A DNA stretch of 64,000 bases from Paenibacillus sp. MBLB1832 (GTDB lineage Bacteria; Bacillota; Bacilli; Paenibacillales; NBRC-103111): assembly GCF_032271945.1 (NCBI RefSeq), contig NZ_CP130319.1, positions 2,065,001 to 2,129,000 of the forward strand, given 5' to 3'. Under the pieces are notes generated by a model. The model saw only the letters and a list, made by a program, of their open reading frames with translations, did not search any database and was not told the DNA's origin. How positions within the stretch are numbered: position 1 is the stretch's first letter; each line of letters begins with the position of its first letter. The translations under genes were made by a program, and so were the position numbers. This document shows, one piece after another, positions 52,692-60,426 of this stretch.

Positions 52692-52724
52692 CGCATTTTA
52701 TGGATTCAGCAGGTGCAAATGCAC

Positions 52725-52958
52725 CTACACGTCTTGTTCTTCCTTCTCAGTGGCATCCTCTTCGCCAATTTCGTCCTCTTCTTCTAAACGGAAATCATCC
52801 GTCTTTTCGCCGTCTTCCCAAATTTCCACGAAGAGGGCATCACAATTTTCGAAATCAGTTGGTTTGAAGCCGAGCGCTTTTTCCTCGTCTGGACCGACAT
52901 ACACATTCTCAAGCGTTTCCCCGTCAAATGAGAGGATGACATAGATTTTCATAGGCAA
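52725..52958 (-). CDS. Hypothetical small acidic protein
   Basis: A 77-residue protein. TTG start at 52958 is 6 nt after AGGAGG; an in-frame ATG is at 52952. Residues 1-50 are beta-rich (KIYVILSFDGETLENVYVG, NCDALFVEIWEDG); the last 25 are mostly Glu/Asp (LEEEDEIGEEDATEKEEQ). I recognise no family. The MITE lies 34 bp past its stop. Confidence 0.65.
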   Translation of the reverse strand: MPMKIYVILSFDGETLENVYVGPDEEKALGFKPTDFENCDALFVEIWEDGEKTDDFRLEEEDEIGEEDATEKEEQDV

Positions 52959-53105
52959 GGTGTGCCTCCTAATTGGTGATAAGGATTATTATAGCATACC
53001 GAATGAATTGTTCGCATGAACCGTGAATGATCTTTCATATACATCTTTATAGTCTGTATTTCCCGGGTTCTGTTAACAACGGAAAGCGAAGGAGGAGTAA
53101 GAAGG

Positions 53106-54197
53106 ATGGCGGTTCTAGTTATATGCATTCTCGGCTGCCTGTCGGGTTTCGTGATTTTCAGAAGGAACGTGATACCGCGCAGCGCTGACCAAGCTCTGAA
53201 TGAGGTCAAGCTATCTATTATTATTCCAGCTAGGAACGAAGCGGACAATCTACCCCATTTGCTGCACACCTTGAAAATTCAAACCCTAGAACCCTATGAG
53301 ATTATTGTGGTTGACGATTTTTCAGAAGACAACACCAGGGAGATCGCGGAGAGCTTCGGCGTTACGGTGATAGCGAACTCGCCGCTGCCTGAAGGGTGGA
53401 CGGGCAAAAACTGGGCCGTATGGAATGGCTATTCCCATGCAACAGGAGAACTGATCGCGTTCTTAGACGCGGATATCCGATTTGCCCCTCGGGCTCTGGA
53501 ACTGCTGGTGAAAGCGCGGAATAAGCTGGGCGGCGTTCTTTCCATCGTACCCTACCATTACACCGAAAATTTGCGCGAGAGACTCGCGTTGATCTTTAAC
53601 GTGCTGGGGGTGTTCGCGTTTACGTCACCTTTTGAAAAAAATAATGGGCAAAAGGGTCTGTACGGTTCCTGCATTTTAACGACTAGGGCTGATTACGAAT
53701 CAGTGAAAGGGCATGAAGGCATCAAGTCGGAAATGCTGGATGACCTGAATCTCGGCGCAACATACGCCAGGGCAGGCATTCCGGTCAACAATTACATCGG
53801 CTACGGCCTCGTGTCCTTTCGGATGTACCCGCAGGGGATGGAAAGTCAGGTGCAAGGATTCGGCAAAGGTGCGGTGCTAGGGACGTCGAAGCTCAAAGGA
53901 GGCACGCTCACCCTGACTGCTATATGGGCCATCGGCTTGATCCTAGCGTGCACATTTCCCTTTTTCTTATCGACTAACTGGGGGCTTCCACTATTCATCG
54001 GGTATTTGCTTTACATGGCACAGCTATTTTATTTCGTCAAATATGTGGGGATTTTCGGCATCGTGATGCCTGTGTTTTACGTGTTTTCCACGATATTTTT
54101 CATTGTAGTCATGTTGTACTCGGTGTATCAGGTCGTCTTTCTCGGGCATGTTGCATGGAAAGGGCGGCACGTCAAAGTAGGAAGCAGGCGAGCGTAA
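53106..54197 (+). CDS. GT2-family membrane glycosyltransferase (CrtQ-like)
   Basis: A 363-residue protein. TM1 (about 3-17), then a GT-A domain: LSIIIPARNEADNLPHLL, EIIVVDDFSEDNT, FLDADIRFAPRAL (DxD-type metal site), and SEMLDDLNLGATYARAG (catalytic Asp region). Three or four C-terminal helices (about 270-345). The architecture resembles 4,4'-diaponeurosporenoate glycosyltransferase CrtQ and related lipid glycosyltransferases. Its stop codon overlaps the start of the PlsY-like gene, so the two are translationally coupled and probably act in one lipid pathway. Confidence 0.85.
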   Translation: MAVLVICILGCLSGFVIFRRNVIPRSADQALNEVKLSIIIPARNEADNLPHLLHTLKIQTLEPYEIIVVDDFSEDNTREIAESFGVTVIANSPLPEGWTGKNWAVWNGYSHATGELIAFLDADIRFAPRALELLVKARNKLGGVLSIVPYHYTENLRERLALIFNVLGVFAFTSPFEKNNGQKGLYGSCILTTRADYESVKGHEGIKSEMLDDLNLGATYARAGIPVNNYIGYGLVSFRMYPQGMESQVQGFGKGAVLGTSKLKGGTLTLTAIWAIGLILACTFPFFLSTNWGLPLFIGYLLYMAQLFYFVKYVGIFGIVMPVFYVFSTIFFIVVMLYSVYQVVFLGHVAWKGRHVKVGSRRA

Positions 54198-54823
54198 TGA
54201 TCATCGTTTGGACGATTGGGGCATTTGTGTCAGGTGCGATCATGTTCAGTTATTGGCTGGGTCGATTGGCTCGGAAAAATCTACAAACCATTGGCGACGG
54301 AAATCCTGGTGCCCTTAACTTATGGAAAGCAGCTGGGTATCGGCTTGGGATTCTAGGGGTGCTGTTGGATTTTCTCAAAGGATATCTCATCGTCCGATTT
54401 GCGCTTGAAGCTGGGGGTATCTCGGGATATGCCGTGATTCCGATCGCACTTGCTCCGATTGTAGGGCATGCGTTTTCTCCGTTCCTGCTTGGAAAAGGGG
54501 GCAAAGCCATCGCCGTCACCTTCGGCGTCTGGAGCGGGTTGACGCAGTTCGAAGTGTCGCTTGCGCTTGCGGTCATCTTGGCGATCATGCTGGGCATTAT
54601 GAAAATCGTCAACCAGTGGAAGCCGATTTCGTCGGAGACGGACGGGCAGCAGGTAGTGATCGGAATGCTGCTCTTGGGTATCTATCTGTACGTGAGGGAT
54701 GCCTCCGCCGCGGAAATATGGGTGTGGATGGGCAACTCACTGCTGCTTATAGTGAAACATCGGAAAGAAGTGAAAGCCCTTCTCCATCGAAAAAGCGATA
54801 TCAAAGAAGGATCTCCGCATTAA
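54197..54823 (+). CDS. PlsY-family glycerol-3-phosphate/lipid acyltransferase paralogue
   Basis: A 208-residue membrane protein with about five helices. PlsY motifs are present: GDGNPGALNLWKAAGYRLG...DFLKGYL (motif 1) and GHAFSPFLLGKGGKAIAV (motif 2). The ATG at 54197 lies on the upstream gene's stop codon (TAATG). PlsY transfers acyl from acyl-phosphate to glycerol-3-phosphate; coupling to a CrtQ-like glycosyltransferase suggests acylation of a glycolipid instead or as well (inference). The terminator overlaps its 3' end. Confidence 0.85.
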   Translation: MIIVWTIGAFVSGAIMFSYWLGRLARKNLQTIGDGNPGALNLWKAAGYRLGILGVLLDFLKGYLIVRFALEAGGISGYAVIPIALAPIVGHAFSPFLLGKGGKAIAVTFGVWSGLTQFEVSLALAVILAIMLGIMKIVNQWKPISSETDGQQVVIGMLLLGIYLYVRDASAAEIWVWMGNSLLLIVKHRKEVKALLHRKSDIKEGSPH

Positions 54824-54843
54824 GATCCGGGGATCCTTCTTTC
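54806..54843 (+). terminator. Terminator overlapping the PlsY-like stop codon
   Basis: GAAGGATC pairs with GATCCTTC around a CC/GG extension, followed by TTCTTTCT. Confidence 0.75.
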
Positions 54844-54916
54844 TCATAGGTCAAGCAACGCGCCTACATACGGCACTGTGTCTTGGGAAAACCTAGGACA
54901 TAGAGGTGACTGCCCA

Positions 54917-55561
54917 ATGGAAAATAAGTTCGCACTTCAGGAAGAACGCATTAATGCTTTTAGCCATGGAATTGGCGTATGCTTGAGTGTGTACGGTCTC
55001 TTCCTGTTATTGCAGCGATCCGCACTATTTGAAGACCGATTATACATGGTTAGCAACGTCATTTTCGGCGCGTCCTTATGCTTGGTGTATGTCTCATCGA
55101 CACTATTGCACGGCACTCGTTCTCTGAAATGGGGTAAACGTTTCGAAATGCTGGATCATGCGGCGATATTCATCGCGATGGCAGGGTCCTATACGCCGTT
55201 TCTGCTGATCACCTGGCAAAGCCGCATGGCGACAGAGCTCCTAATCGTCATTTGGGCGTTAGCATTCGCTGGCGTGCGGTACGTGCATCTCATTATTCAG
55301 CGGTTTATGCCGTGGGGTTTGCTGTTTTATTTGGGCATGGGCGCCTTCATGATGCTTTTTTTCGTCCCCTTATATGTGAGACTGCCCCACATGGCTTTTA
55401 TTTGGCTGGCACTCGGCATGGCGAGTTACATGGCAGGTGTTCCTTTTTTCCTCTGGCAAAAATTACGCTTTCATCATGCGGTCTGGCACCTTTTCGTACT
55501 CGGCGGAAGTGCTTGTCATTTTATAGCTGTCTACAGCTATGTGATGCCTGCGCTTTTATAA
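54917..55561 (+). CDS. Hemolysin III/TrhA (PAQR-like) membrane protein
   Basis: A 214-residue protein with seven helices. The ATG at 54917 is 7 nt after AGAGGTGA. PAQR signature residues: SSTLLHG (His near TM2 end), LDHAAIFIAMAGSYTPFLL, and HHAVWHLFVLGGSACHF at the C-terminus, forming a zinc-site-like His set. In B. subtilis the homologue affects membrane fluidity homeostasis. It stands alone. Confidence 0.9.
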   Translation: MENKFALQEERINAFSHGIGVCLSVYGLFLLLQRSALFEDRLYMVSNVIFGASLCLVYVSSTLLHGTRSLKWGKRFEMLDHAAIFIAMAGSYTPFLLITWQSRMATELLIVIWALAFAGVRYVHLIIQRFMPWGLLFYLGMGAFMMLFFVPLYVRLPHMAFIWLALGMASYMAGVPFFLWQKLRFHHAVWHLFVLGGSACHFIAVYSYVMPALL

Positions 55562-55711
55562 GCTAAGGCTGATGTTATAAATGATACAGGCAGGATAAAA
55601 ACACCTTAATTTTGTGCTATTCTGAATTAACATTGTTTATTTCATGACCGGATGGCCGTCACTATAATAAAGGCATGAACCTCACATCTTACGTGCCAAG
55701 GAGGCAAAACG

Positions 55712-57130
55712 ATGCTGAACAACTCGCCTTTATTATTGACGGATGAACAAATGAGAAATTTTATTACGAAGGGGTGCCTGATTCTCAAAACGGATTTTCC
55801 GCGTGAGTTTCACGAGAGCCTCGTCGAGCAACTGAACACGGTGTATACCGCGGAAGGGAATCCGGGAAACAATTTGCTGCCGCGCATTCGGGAGCTGCGC
55901 AAAGTGTTCGAGCACCCGGTTGTGACAGGCGCCTTGACCAGTGTGCTAGGGCCGAATTATATGATGCATGCGCATCGGCATGGTCATTATAATGCTTCTT
56001 CTACAGCTGGCGCTTGGCATAAAGATAGTTATTGGGGATATAAAAAAATGCGGAATCACCATCCGCACTGGGCCATGATTATGTATTTTCCGCAGGATAC
56101 TCCCATGGAATTAGGACCAACTGGCGTAATGCCAGGCACGCAAAATTATGAATCGCGCACGTTCCAAGCCGATGAGCAGGAAGCGGAGGTGTTGGCCAAT
56201 GGGGAGGCGGGAACTTTCGCCTTGATCCATTATGATATATGGCACCGATCCACGCCGAATGTATTGGGACAACCTCGCTATATGCTGAAGTTCGAATTCA
56301 TGCGAACGGAGATGCCGCAAGCACCAAGCTGGAACAATCAGGAGAGCGAATGGCGGCGCCCTGCGGGATTGAAGCTGCCAATCGCGGAGCACGATGTGAT
56401 GTGGAGAGAGACTTGGAACTGGCTGTCAGGACAAGTTGGCAGTCTTGCCAATACGACTGCACCAGACGCAGCGCGGATCAAGGAATTAGGAGAGGGGCTA
56501 GGGGACTTCGAGCCCGTTGCGATCAATGCGGCCTACGAGCTTGCGGCAAGCGGTCAGGCTGGGGTGGATGTGCTACTAGAAGCGCTTCGCAACGGAGAAA
56601 AGCAAGTGTCCAGAACGGCTGCGTACGGCTTATCCGCAGCGGGTCGTGAGGCAATTGCAGGATTAGTTGCGACAATAGCTGAAGCAGCAAGTGAGGACGA
56701 TGATGTGATCGCTCACGCCGTATTCGCGCTTGGGGAATTGCGGGGCTTGGCGAGCGAGGCTATCCCTGCAGTTGTTGCACAAATGCAGCATCCTTCGGCA
56801 AAAGTTCGCTGCGCAGTTGTGGATGCGCTGGGGCTTATGGAAGCTCAGCACGATGACGTGGTAGCTTGCTTAGCGCGAGCCTTGCAGGATGAGAACGCGC
56901 AAGTGAGGTTTATGGCAAGCCTTGCACTGTCTAGGCTTGGCGCGTATGCCGAGGCTGCGATTCCGCAGTTGGAAATCGCCATGGACGACGAGAACCGTTA
57001 TGTTCGCGCTCATGCCGCAGAAACGCTAAGTTACATCGGTACCGAGAGGGCGAAGAACACGCTCATTCGGTTCCTGCTCAACGCACGGTGGTGTCCAACC
57101 ACCACTGCGAAAAACGCTTTTTATCCGTAA
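55712..57130 (+). CDS. PhyH-family oxygenase fused to C-terminal HEAT repeats
   Basis: A 472-residue protein; ATG after AAGGAGG. PhyH domain 1-240: H103 and D105 (AWHKDSYW), distal H178 (DIWHRSTPNV), and PRYMLKFEF for the 2-oxoglutarate side. Residues ~250-460 are HEAT/PBS-lyase-type helical repeats (AAYGLSAAGREAIAGLV, AVFALGELRGLASEAIPAVV, VVDALGLMEAQ, SLALSRLGAYAEAAIPQLE, HAAETLSYIG). The fusion is rare: PhyH enzymes are normally ~250-310 residues. The helical tail probably binds a protein partner or presents the substrate. It is convergent with an AraC gene. Confidence 0.88.
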   Translation: MLNNSPLLLTDEQMRNFITKGCLILKTDFPREFHESLVEQLNTVYTAEGNPGNNLLPRIRELRKVFEHPVVTGALTSVLGPNYMMHAHRHGHYNASSTAGAWHKDSYWGYKKMRNHHPHWAMIMYFPQDTPMELGPTGVMPGTQNYESRTFQADEQEAEVLANGEAGTFALIHYDIWHRSTPNVLGQPRYMLKFEFMRTEMPQAPSWNNQESEWRRPAGLKLPIAEHDVMWRETWNWLSGQVGSLANTTAPDAARIKELGEGLGDFEPVAINAAYELAASGQAGVDVLLEALRNGEKQVSRTAAYGLSAAGREAIAGLVATIAEAASEDDDVIAHAVFALGELRGLASEAIPAVVAQMQHPSAKVRCAVVDALGLMEAQHDDVVACLARALQDENAQVRFMASLALSRLGAYAEAAIPQLEIAMDDENRYVRAHAAETLSYIGTERAKNTLIRFLLNARWCPTTTAKNAFYP

Positions 57131-57157
57131 TCCTATCGCCTAGATAACACGAAACTC

Positions 57158-57185
57158 AAAAAGCCTCCCATCCCTGGGAGGCTTA
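57158..57185. terminator. Bidirectional terminator between PhyH-HEAT and AraC genes
   Basis: AAGCCTCCC pairs with GGGAGGCTT; an A-run precedes and T's follow. Confidence 0.8.
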
Positions 57186-57205
57186 CTTGCATTCTATCAC
57201 CTGTC

Positions 57206-58066
57206 TCATCTGCCAGCATCGCTATGGGTTTGCGGCCGTAAATCCCGGAACGCCGTCGGTTTGAATCCCGTCTGTTCCTTGAACATACGGGAGAAGTAGG
57301 ACAACTCCATGCCGAAAGAATCGGCAATTTGGGACACATTCAGCTCCGTCGTCAGGAGCAGGTGCTTTGCTTTTTCAGAGCGAAGGTGATTCATATATTG
57401 GATCGGGGAGTATCCCGTAAACTGTTTGAACGCGTTGATGAAATAATTTGGATGATAGTGTGCCAGCTGGGCCAACGTTTCGATCGAGATTTGATCGGCC
57501 ATATGCTGCTCCATGTAGCGAAGGACCTTGTCCATTTTCTCATGCGTAGGCGTAGTAGCTAGATTTAATTTAACCGAGGCGTTCTCCTCGATAAATTCCG
57601 CGATAATTTCACTGAGAATCCCTTGAACCCTGAATTCAGCAGTTAATGTGTCACTGTTCCTATAGGCAATAAGCTTCTCAAATGAGTGTTTCATCGTTTC
57701 CGGATCCTTGACAACAATAGATGGTGACGTGTGCAAAATTTGGAACAAATCCAAATCCCCAATTCTTGCGGTGAAATGAGACCAATACTTGCCAAACGTG
57801 TTGTCACTAATCGTCCCATAGGCTTGGTCGCTGCCCGCAGGGAGAATGTACAGCTCACCCGGCCGCGGATAATACGTTTGGCCGTTTATTTTGACATAAC
57901 CCTCACCTTCAACAAAATAATACAGCCGATTCACGGGGCAGGAGGGAATTTCATCTGTCCATGTTTTGTGTACTTTCGTGTGCGCCGCATAGTCGACGTC
58001 GAGATTCGCTCTGGCGATATACTTCTTCCAAAAGTTCCGTTGGCTCGCATTCATACCCGGTTTCAT
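57206..58066 (-). CDS. AraC-family transcriptional regulator
   Basis: A 286-residue protein with ATG 9 nt after AAAAGGCG. Cupin region (about 45-95: VNRLYYFVEGEGYVKINGQ, PGELYILPAG) and AraC double HTH (about 185-275: ISIETLAQLAHYHPNYFINAFK, then NVSQIADSFGMELSYFSRMFK). It lies 4 bp downstream of the TetR gene on the same strand, so both may be on one transcript, and it is convergent with PhyH-HEAT. Confidence 0.9.
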   Translation of the reverse strand: MKPGMNASQRNFWKKYIARANLDVDYAAHTKVHKTWTDEIPSCPVNRLYYFVEGEGYVKINGQTYYPRPGELYILPAGSDQAYGTISDNTFGKYWSHFTARIGDLDLFQILHTSPSIVVKDPETMKHSFEKLIAYRNSDTLTAEFRVQGILSEIIAEFIEENASVKLNLATTPTHEKMDKVLRYMEQHMADQISIETLAQLAHYHPNYFINAFKQFTGYSPIQYMNHLRSEKAKHLLLTTELNVSQIADSFGMELSYFSRMFKEQTGFKPTAFRDLRPQTHSDAGR

Positions 58067-58070
58067 CGAT

Positions 58071-58727
58071 TTATACGCCTTTTAAGAAAAGTTGGCAGAT
58101 CCCCTCTGTATATTGCTGTTTCGAATACCCAAGCACATCTTTGTGGTATAAATATTGGTCAGGAAAAAGGGAAATCAATAGCGTATTTGTCGCGAGGGTG
58201 ACGTCCATTTCTTTCATTTCTCCTTGCTGAATCGCCTGTTCAAATAAAGGAACGATCAGGTTATGAAGTCGGATAAAGATAGGTTTCTTATAAATGATGT
58301 AGCGGTGTTTCTCCAGATGCATCGTCGAGATGACAGACAGGAGAGAGACATTCGCATCGATAAAATCAATGGCATCATGAATACAGGCCGATAATTTCTC
58401 CAATCCTGTGCCTGGGAGTGTATTCGCCGAATATTTGATCTCCATGGATTCAATAAACCGCACCATTGTCGATTTGAATAAGTCGCTGCACACATCCCCA
58501 ATATGGGTATAGCGGCGGTACAAAATGCCTTGACCAACACCGGATTCTTTGGCAATTTGATGCATCGTAACGGAGTCAATCGCATGCGTCGCCAAGAGCG
58601 TCTTTGCAGCGGACAGAATGCGGCGGCGGTACTCCGTATCCCGCTCTTCGCGCCGGCCCATGGGTGGCGGGGTTTCTTCTTTATCAGGTTCACAACTGAA
58701 AATAGCGTGTTCATCTGGATGTTTCAT
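58071..58727 (-). CDS. TetR-family transcriptional repressor
   Basis: A 218-residue protein; ATG 8 nt after AGGAGG. The TetR HTH occupies about 33-80 (YRRRILSAAKTLLATHAIDS, MHQIAKESGVGQGILYRRYT); the rest is a helical ligand-binding domain. The first ~25 residues are a polar extension with an unusual EETPPPMGRREE stretch. It is divergent from the DHA2 pump, and two identical palindromes lie in the shared promoter, so it almost certainly represses the pump and itself. Confidence 0.92.
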   Translation of the reverse strand: MKHPDEHAIFSCEPDKEETPPPMGRREERDTEYRRRILSAAKTLLATHAIDSVTMHQIAKESGVGQGILYRRYTHIGDVCSDLFKSTMVRFIESMEIKYSANTLPGTGLEKLSACIHDAIDFIDANVSLLSVISTMHLEKHRYIIYKKPIFIRLHNLIVPLFEQAIQQGEMKEMDVTLATNTLLISLFPDQYLYHKDVLGYSKQQYTEGICQLFLKGV

Positions 58728-58768
58728 CTACCATGCCTCCTGAGAGAGATCGTTCATAAAAAAATAAT

Positions 58769-58820
58769 TTGACTTTACGGACAATTGTCCGTAATATGGG
58801 GTAGCGGACAATTGTCCGTA
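58769..58820 (+). promoter_or_regulatory. Promoter with two TetR operators
   Basis: TTGACT (58769-58774) and TAATAT (58792-58797) are 17 bp apart. The palindrome TTACGGACAATTGTCCGTAA (58775-58794) fills the spacer; a second CGGACAATTGTCCG is at 58805-58818, centres 27 bp apart. Repressor binding would block RNA polymerase. Confidence 0.85.
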
Positions 58821-58867
58821 ATCATTGTACCACGAGAAGAGAGCGATTGTCTAAGGAGGCATGGAGT

Positions 58868-60370
58868 ATGAGTCAAACAGCTGTACACGGCGGTGGAACA
58901 GAACCAGAGTTTAAATTAACAAGCATTTTGGTGCCTTTAATTGCCATTATCACAGGCATTTTCATGGTTATTCTTGATACGACAGCTATGAACGTTGCCC
59001 TTTCTAAGCTAGTCGTTGATTTCAAAACAGACTTGCCGACGATTCAGTGGGCAGTAACAGGATATATGCTGGCTTCAGCGGCTGTTATTCCTTTGGCAGG
59101 TTGGTTATCGGATCGTTTTGGGGCGAAAAATGTATTCCTGACATCCGTACTCTTATTTACGATTGCTTCCCTTTTGTGCGCAACGCCAAATAGTGCAGAG
59201 ATGTTGATTGCGTTTCGTATTCTTCAAGGCCTAGGCGGCGGCTTCGTCATGCCAGTTGCAATGGCTTATGTATATAGACTTAGTCCTCCGAATAAAATCG
59301 GGCAAGTGATGGGGATGTTGGGTGTTCCCATTTTGTTAGCGCCAGCGATTGGACCGATCTTGTCAGGCTGGTTGGTTGAATATCATTCCTGGCACTGGAT
59401 TTTTTTAATTAACCTGCCAGTCGGTATTTTTAGCTTTATTTTCGGCTTATGGAAATTGCCTGTTGTTGCTCGTAAGAAAGTGGCTGGTTTTGACCTGCCA
59501 GGGATGATTCTTGGACCAATCGCGTTCGCATCCCTTTCCTATGGCATTACCCAAGGTGCGTCTGGTTGGACATCCGATAAAGCGCTGGGGGGCATTATTT
59601 TCGGTGCCCTTGCTTTGCTTGTTTTCGTCATTATTGAGCTAAGAACCAAGATTCCATTGCTTGAGCTTCGCGTATTTAAATCATTTGATTTTTCATTTAG
59701 TATTTTCATTCAATGGGTGATCCAATTCTGTATGTTCGGGGCGATCTTCCTGCTTCCGCAATTCCTCCAGCAAGCCCGCGGGTACGGTGCATTTGATACG
59801 GGATTAACGCTATTCCCACAAGCGATTGCCTCAGCAATTATGATGCCGGTTGGCGGCTATTTGTTCGATAAAATCGGTGTGCGTTGGCTTGTCGTAATCG
59901 GATTAAGCTTAGTGTCAGGAGCCATATTCCAATATTCGCACATGACTTTGTTAACAGAGCGAACAGATTTAATTCTGCCGCTTGCGATGGCTGGTTCGGG
60001 TATGGGCTTGATGATGATGCCGATTAATTCCCATTTGATCCAAAAAGCTCCGCAAGATCTAGTTAGCCGTGTAACTTCGTTGACAAGTGCCATGCAGCAA
60101 GTCATTAGCTCGTTCGGTGTTGCTATCGTCGTAACGATTCTAACTTCGCGTGTGACCACGATGATTACGGAGCAGAAGCTTCCAGTCGGAACTCCTGCGG
60201 ATATGCACAAATCCATGCTAGCCGTTGCGCCAGATGCGTTTGGCTACACCTTTAAAGTGATGATGATCATCGCAATGTGCGGCATCGTTCTCGGCTTCTT
60301 CGTTCGCCGCGGCAAGCAGGCAGCACATCCAGAAGCGCGTGCTGATGTTGCGCTAGAAGGTCTGCACTAA
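58868..60370 (+). CDS. DHA2-family MFS multidrug efflux transporter (EmrB/QacA-type)
   Basis: A 500-residue protein with 14 predicted helices. The ATG at 58868 is 8 nt after AAGGAGG. Motifs: LDTTAMNVALSKL (motif D1), GWLSDRFGAKNVFL (motif A), and ILQGLGGGFVMPVAMAY (motif C/antiporter region). It exports drugs by proton antiport. It is controlled by the divergent TetR gene. Confidence 0.93.
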   Translation: MSQTAVHGGGTEPEFKLTSILVPLIAIITGIFMVILDTTAMNVALSKLVVDFKTDLPTIQWAVTGYMLASAAVIPLAGWLSDRFGAKNVFLTSVLLFTIASLLCATPNSAEMLIAFRILQGLGGGFVMPVAMAYVYRLSPPNKIGQVMGMLGVPILLAPAIGPILSGWLVEYHSWHWIFLINLPVGIFSFIFGLWKLPVVARKKVAGFDLPGMILGPIAFASLSYGITQGASGWTSDKALGGIIFGALALLVFVIIELRTKIPLLELRVFKSFDFSFSIFIQWVIQFCMFGAIFLLPQFLQQARGYGAFDTGLTLFPQAIASAIMMPVGGYLFDKIGVRWLVVIGLSLVSGAIFQYSHMTLLTERTDLILPLAMAGSGMGLMMMPINSHLIQKAPQDLVSRVTSLTSAMQQVISSFGVAIVVTILTSRVTTMITEQKLPVGTPADMHKSMLAVAPDAFGYTFKVMMIIAMCGIVLGFFVRRGKQAAHPEARADVALEGLH

Positions 60371-60374
60371 TAGG

Positions 60375-60425
60375 AAAAAGGCAACCCGTTCGAGTAGATG
60401 AACCTACTTGAACGGGTTGCCTTTT
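60375..60425. terminator. Bidirectional terminator between convergent genes (dispersed repeat copy B)
   Basis: AAAGGCAACCCGTTC pairs with GAACGGGTTGCCTTT with an inner AGTAG/CTACT stem. The core 60385-60416 is an inverted copy of 40904-40937. Confidence 0.92.
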
Positions 60426-60426
60426 C

